Of a stretch of 42,938 nucleotides of DNA, positions 40,744 through 42,938 are shown piece after piece (the first letter of the stretch is position 1; each line of letters starts with the position of its first letter). A program made the position numbers and the translations under genes. The DNA is from Pseudobutyrivibrio sp. 49 (GTDB lineage: Bacteria > Bacillota > Clostridia > Lachnospirales > Lachnospiraceae): contig NZ_FNDP01000023.1 of the NCBI RefSeq assembly GCF_900100545.1, positions 1 through 42,938 on the forward strand, written 5' to 3'. The notes beneath the pieces are model-generated. The model was not told the origin of the DNA. It saw only the letters and a program-made list of their open reading frames with translations, and did not search any database.

Positions 40744-42429
40744 TCACCAAGCACCGCCACCGCCGCCTGAGTCTCCGCCGCCCGAGAAATCACAGCTTGA
40801 GCCGCAATCAGAATTATCGGCATACGACCACCAGTGAGAATTGTCAGCTTCTCTTGTTGTTCGCTTTGAGTAGCCTCTTGAATCGTATGGCACATAATCA
40901 TGCTTACCTGTCAGAGATTCCTTGAAGCGTTTCGCAAAAGGACGTCTTGCGAATTTTCTATTACCGCGTCTAATCATTCTATCAAGCTCTTTATTCAGCT
41001 GCTGAATAGTCATAAGGTCAAGACCTTTAAACCACTCAACCTTTGGAACATTGATATCATGCTTTTCAAAATGCTTTTTCCACTGTTTCTCCAAACCAAA
41101 TGCATAAGCATATGGCAGAATAACATAGTAGTAATTTGGATTTTCTGCCACAAGCTCTTTAAGCTTTTCAGGCTGAGGAAATCTAATAAATTCATATAAG
41201 CCGCATACCTTATTACGGATTTCTGTGCTCTTTCTAGTTTTCCAATTAGCAGAATAATGACTTGTGAAAAAGCTTAAGGATTCAACAGAGCGATAAAACT
41301 CTTTTTTCTGCAACCCCTTCTCTGTAATTACTCCGCCAGCTCTCATGCCCTTAAATATTCCAAGAAGAATTTCCTTTTCGTCAAAGGTGCATTTTTTGTA
41401 GTCGTCCTTCTTTAACGTAAATGCAAATATATTATCTTCTTTTATACTGATATCAAAAAAGCCTTTATTTGCCAGATATGGAATCATAACCAGAACTTTA
41501 TCTGTCCTGCGCATTGTACGAATTACCTCTGCCTCACGTGGTGAAATCCCATCTGGTGGATAATACATCTGCTTACAATTCTTATATCTCTTAGGAATTC
41601 TTTTTATAAGCTTTACAATGCCCTTTATTAAGAGAACTATCAGGACTACCAGAAGGATTTCAGCTAACATTAAGCAGAATATATAAATCCCACCAATAAT
41701 CTTCCCATAATCAATTTGCTTTTTTGCTGGTGGCACATATTTAAAATAACCCTCCGGCAATGAAGCCCTCACTGTGAATGCCTCTCCCGGCTTAAGTTCA
41801 TGATGATAACTCCCAGAAATAGTTCGTCCATTCACCGACGCTTCAAATGGATTATCAAGCTTGGAATACTCTACTTTAGATGAATCGAAATCTTTAGGAA
41901 GATTAATCTCCCAGCTTACATTCTCAATGTAGCAATCCCAGCCTTTACCAATAATGTTAAAGACGAATTCATCCTCATCTGGAAGCGGATCCTCAGATTC
42001 CACCACATAATCATAATTAAATGTGTAAGTATGCTCATCATCATATTTATAATACTTAACACCAACCTTTACTGTTCGTGTGGAATTGCCCCAGCTTGAG
42101 TCCGATTCATCATATGATATAAAGCTATTTGCAGTATCACTTTCTACATAAAGATTTTCTACCTTTGCCTTTATCCTACTCTTACTTCCATCAGGACGGA
42201 CTCTTTTATGATTCTCACTGAAAACCCTCACCGGACCATGATGAGGCTTTACAAAGTTGTAATCGATTGTCTCTGTAACAGAAAACACATTGTTTTCTTG
42301 AACATCCACCTTTAAATCAATTGACTCGATGTAATAATCTTTCTTTGATGCTGCATCAGCTGTCAGCGGGGTAAGTAGTCCTAATGCTGTACACAATACC
42401 AGCACTAAAATTCTTAAGTTCTTTTTCAT
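40744..42429 (-). CDS. DUF2207-domain membrane protein
   Basis: A 561-residue membrane protein of unknown function. A signal peptide (about 1-27, cut after ADAAS) is followed by an extracytoplasmic DUF2207 domain (about 30-235, beta-rich with SVTETIDYNF), one or two membrane helices (about 248-272), and a cytoplasmic mixed region (about 285-500). The tail is Gly/Ser-rich and ends SGGGDSGGGGGAW, a pattern common in this family. GGAAG precedes the ATG. It stands alone, with a terminator-like stem after it and the transposase's terminators before it. Confidence 0.88.
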   Translation of the reverse strand: MKKNLRILVLVLCTALGLLTPLTADAASKKDYYIESIDLKVDVQENNVFSVTETIDYNFVKPHHGPVRVFSENHKRVRPDGSKSRIKAKVENLYVESDTANSFISYDESDSSWGNSTRTVKVGVKYYKYDDEHTYTFNYDYVVESEDPLPDEDEFVFNIIGKGWDCYIENVSWEINLPKDFDSSKVEYSKLDNPFEASVNGRTISGSYHHELKPGEAFTVRASLPEGYFKYVPPAKKQIDYGKIIGGIYIFCLMLAEILLVVLIVLLIKGIVKLIKRIPKRYKNCKQMYYPPDGISPREAEVIRTMRRTDKVLVMIPYLANKGFFDISIKEDNIFAFTLKKDDYKKCTFDEKEILLGIFKGMRAGGVITEKGLQKKEFYRSVESLSFFTSHYSANWKTRKSTEIRNKVCGLYEFIRFPQPEKLKELVAENPNYYYVILPYAYAFGLEKQWKKHFEKHDINVPKVEWFKGLDLMTIQQLNKELDRMIRRGNRKFARRPFAKRFKESLTGKHDYVPYDSRGYSKRTTREADNSHWWSYADNSDCGSSCDFSGGGDSGGGGGAW

Positions 42430-42507
42430 ATATCTTCTTCCAAATCTAAATAACTGATGTGGGCTATTCTACTATTTTTTCCCAGACTAGTAAATGTGGA
42501 TATGTAA

Positions 42508-42539
42508 CAAAAAAGACAGCAGGTAATTGCTTACCTGCT
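42508..42539 (-). terminator. Terminator upstream of the DUF2207 gene
   Basis: AGCAGGTAA/TTACCTGCT stem followed on the minus strand by GTCTTTTTTG. It stops transcripts coming from the transposase side before they reach the DUF2207 gene. Confidence 0.8.
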
Positions 42540-42556
42540 CAGAGTGTAGACAAAGA

Positions 42557-42600
42557 GGATGCTGCAAAACCAAGTTTTGCAGCATCCTTTCCTTTTTTCT
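42557..42600. terminator. Hairpin past the transposase gene
   Basis: A 14-bp perfect stem GGATGCTGCAAAAC/GTTTTGCAGCATCC with a 3-base loop, with a T-rich run on the plus side (TTTCCTTTTTT). It may terminate both strands or mark the insertion-sequence end; the left inverted repeat cannot be defined from one copy. Confidence 0.6.
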
Positions 42601-42638
42601 AAGATTCTATTTTTATTTTTGTGTAAAAAGACCTGTTT

Positions 42639-42938
42639 TTAGGCCATTTTCAATTCCCATTCTTGCTGTATTTTTGCTAGCTTCTTTAAATTCATACACG
42701 CAAAGGTAAGCGCAACCTTCATTACCATGCGCGCCTTACCATACATCTGTGTATATCTGAAACCATGATTCTCTTTAGCTGTCCCAAAGATTCTTTCAAT
42801 GGTTTCTTTTCTGTGAGAGTATAAATCTTTCATACCTAAGGTCTGTCTTATATCTTCACATGCTTCCATGTATTCTTCCCAGACATGACGAGTTACAATT
42901 TTTACATGATTCTTGCTGGCTGTACATTGTCCTAAGAA
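42639..42938 (-). CDS. IS1182-type transposase, C-terminal part (runs off right edge)
   Basis: The last 99 residues of a DDE transposase. The frame is open to the window's right edge, beginning with FLGQCTASKNHVK, then TRHVWEEYMEACEDIRQTLG. SHRKETIERIFGTAKENHGFRYTQM holds the conserved YREK-like E motif of the IS1182 group (quoted in part), and MKVALTFACMNLKKLA closes it. It has a stop at 42639-42641. The N-terminal part lies outside the window, so whether the copy is intact is unknown. Confidence 0.85.
   Translation of the reverse strand, partial: FLGQCTASKNHVKIVTRHVWEEYMEACEDIRQTLGMKDLYSHRKETIERIFGTAKENHGFRYTQMYGKARMVMKVALTFACMNLKKLAKIQQEWELKMA

Noticed and set aside
1-42938. CRISPR array, tRNA or rRNA genes
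   Set aside because: No regularly spaced repeats, cloverleaf-like sequence or rRNA signature was seen on either strand.

Overview
The window looks like a chromosomal segment of a low-GC, anaerobic, plant-fibre or gut-associated member of the Lachnospiraceae. Butyrivibrio or Pseudobutyrivibrio is my best guess. The grounds are AT-rich DNA with strong AGGAGG-type ribosome sites, the SCIFF peptide and its radical SAM maturase (a clostridial signature), a flavodiiron oxygen-scavenging protein, a fused SecDF, and many carbohydrate-uptake genes. Almost every gene lies on the minus strand. Only three plus-strand genes are credible: an AraC regulator, a CYTH phosphatase and a small unknown protein. 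Genus assignment is inference, since there is no rRNA in the window.

Layout. 1-605 has no protein gene. It holds hairpins and, on the minus strand, what looks like the 5' part (domain I) of a group II intron. 606-3835 is an alpha-galactosidase gene divergent from its probable AraC regulator. 3853-6496 carries a flavodiiron protein, a small unknown protein with elongation factor P, and a CYTH triphosphate-tunnel protein. 6522-12955 is a signalling block: a chemoreceptor overlapping a sugar-binding lipoprotein with no transporter, a membrane-anchored PI-PLC-like enzyme, small unknown proteins, and a 7TM GGDEF protein. 13043-20588 is housekeeping: hydrolase, dapB, a CobO-like protein, typA, serS, secDF. 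20640-22267 is the SCIFF maturase with its 47-residue precursor. 22363-29425 is a foldase lipoprotein followed by a LacI-regulated sugar ABC importer with malQ, probably for maltodextrins. 29622-32837 is a tandem pair of secreted DUF5722 proteins that look like clan GH-A glycosidases. 33069-40615 is a nickel-type island: hypB, a candidate small RNA, two paralogous methyltransferases and a five-gene nickel/peptide ABC importer in B-C-A-D-E order. 40744-42429 is a DUF2207 membrane protein. 42639-42938 is the C-terminus of an IS1182-type transposase that runs off the right edge.

How it works together. The sugar genes suggest a cell that imports oligosaccharides and breaks them down inside (alpha-galactosidase, MalQ) while sensing extracellular sugars. 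The nickel importer, methyltransferases and HypB together suggest nickel acquisition and delivery to a nickel enzyme such as a hydrogenase.

The most unusual material is in 33741-34126 and 40616-40743. A probable ~100-nt RNA has a LacI/CcpA-type palindrome inside its promoter spacer and a strong terminator. hypB appears to have its promoter inside a long inverted repeat. The first gene of the importer appears to start at TTG, with its ribosome site buried in a terminator-like stem. All promoter and RNA calls were made by eye and have not been tested.
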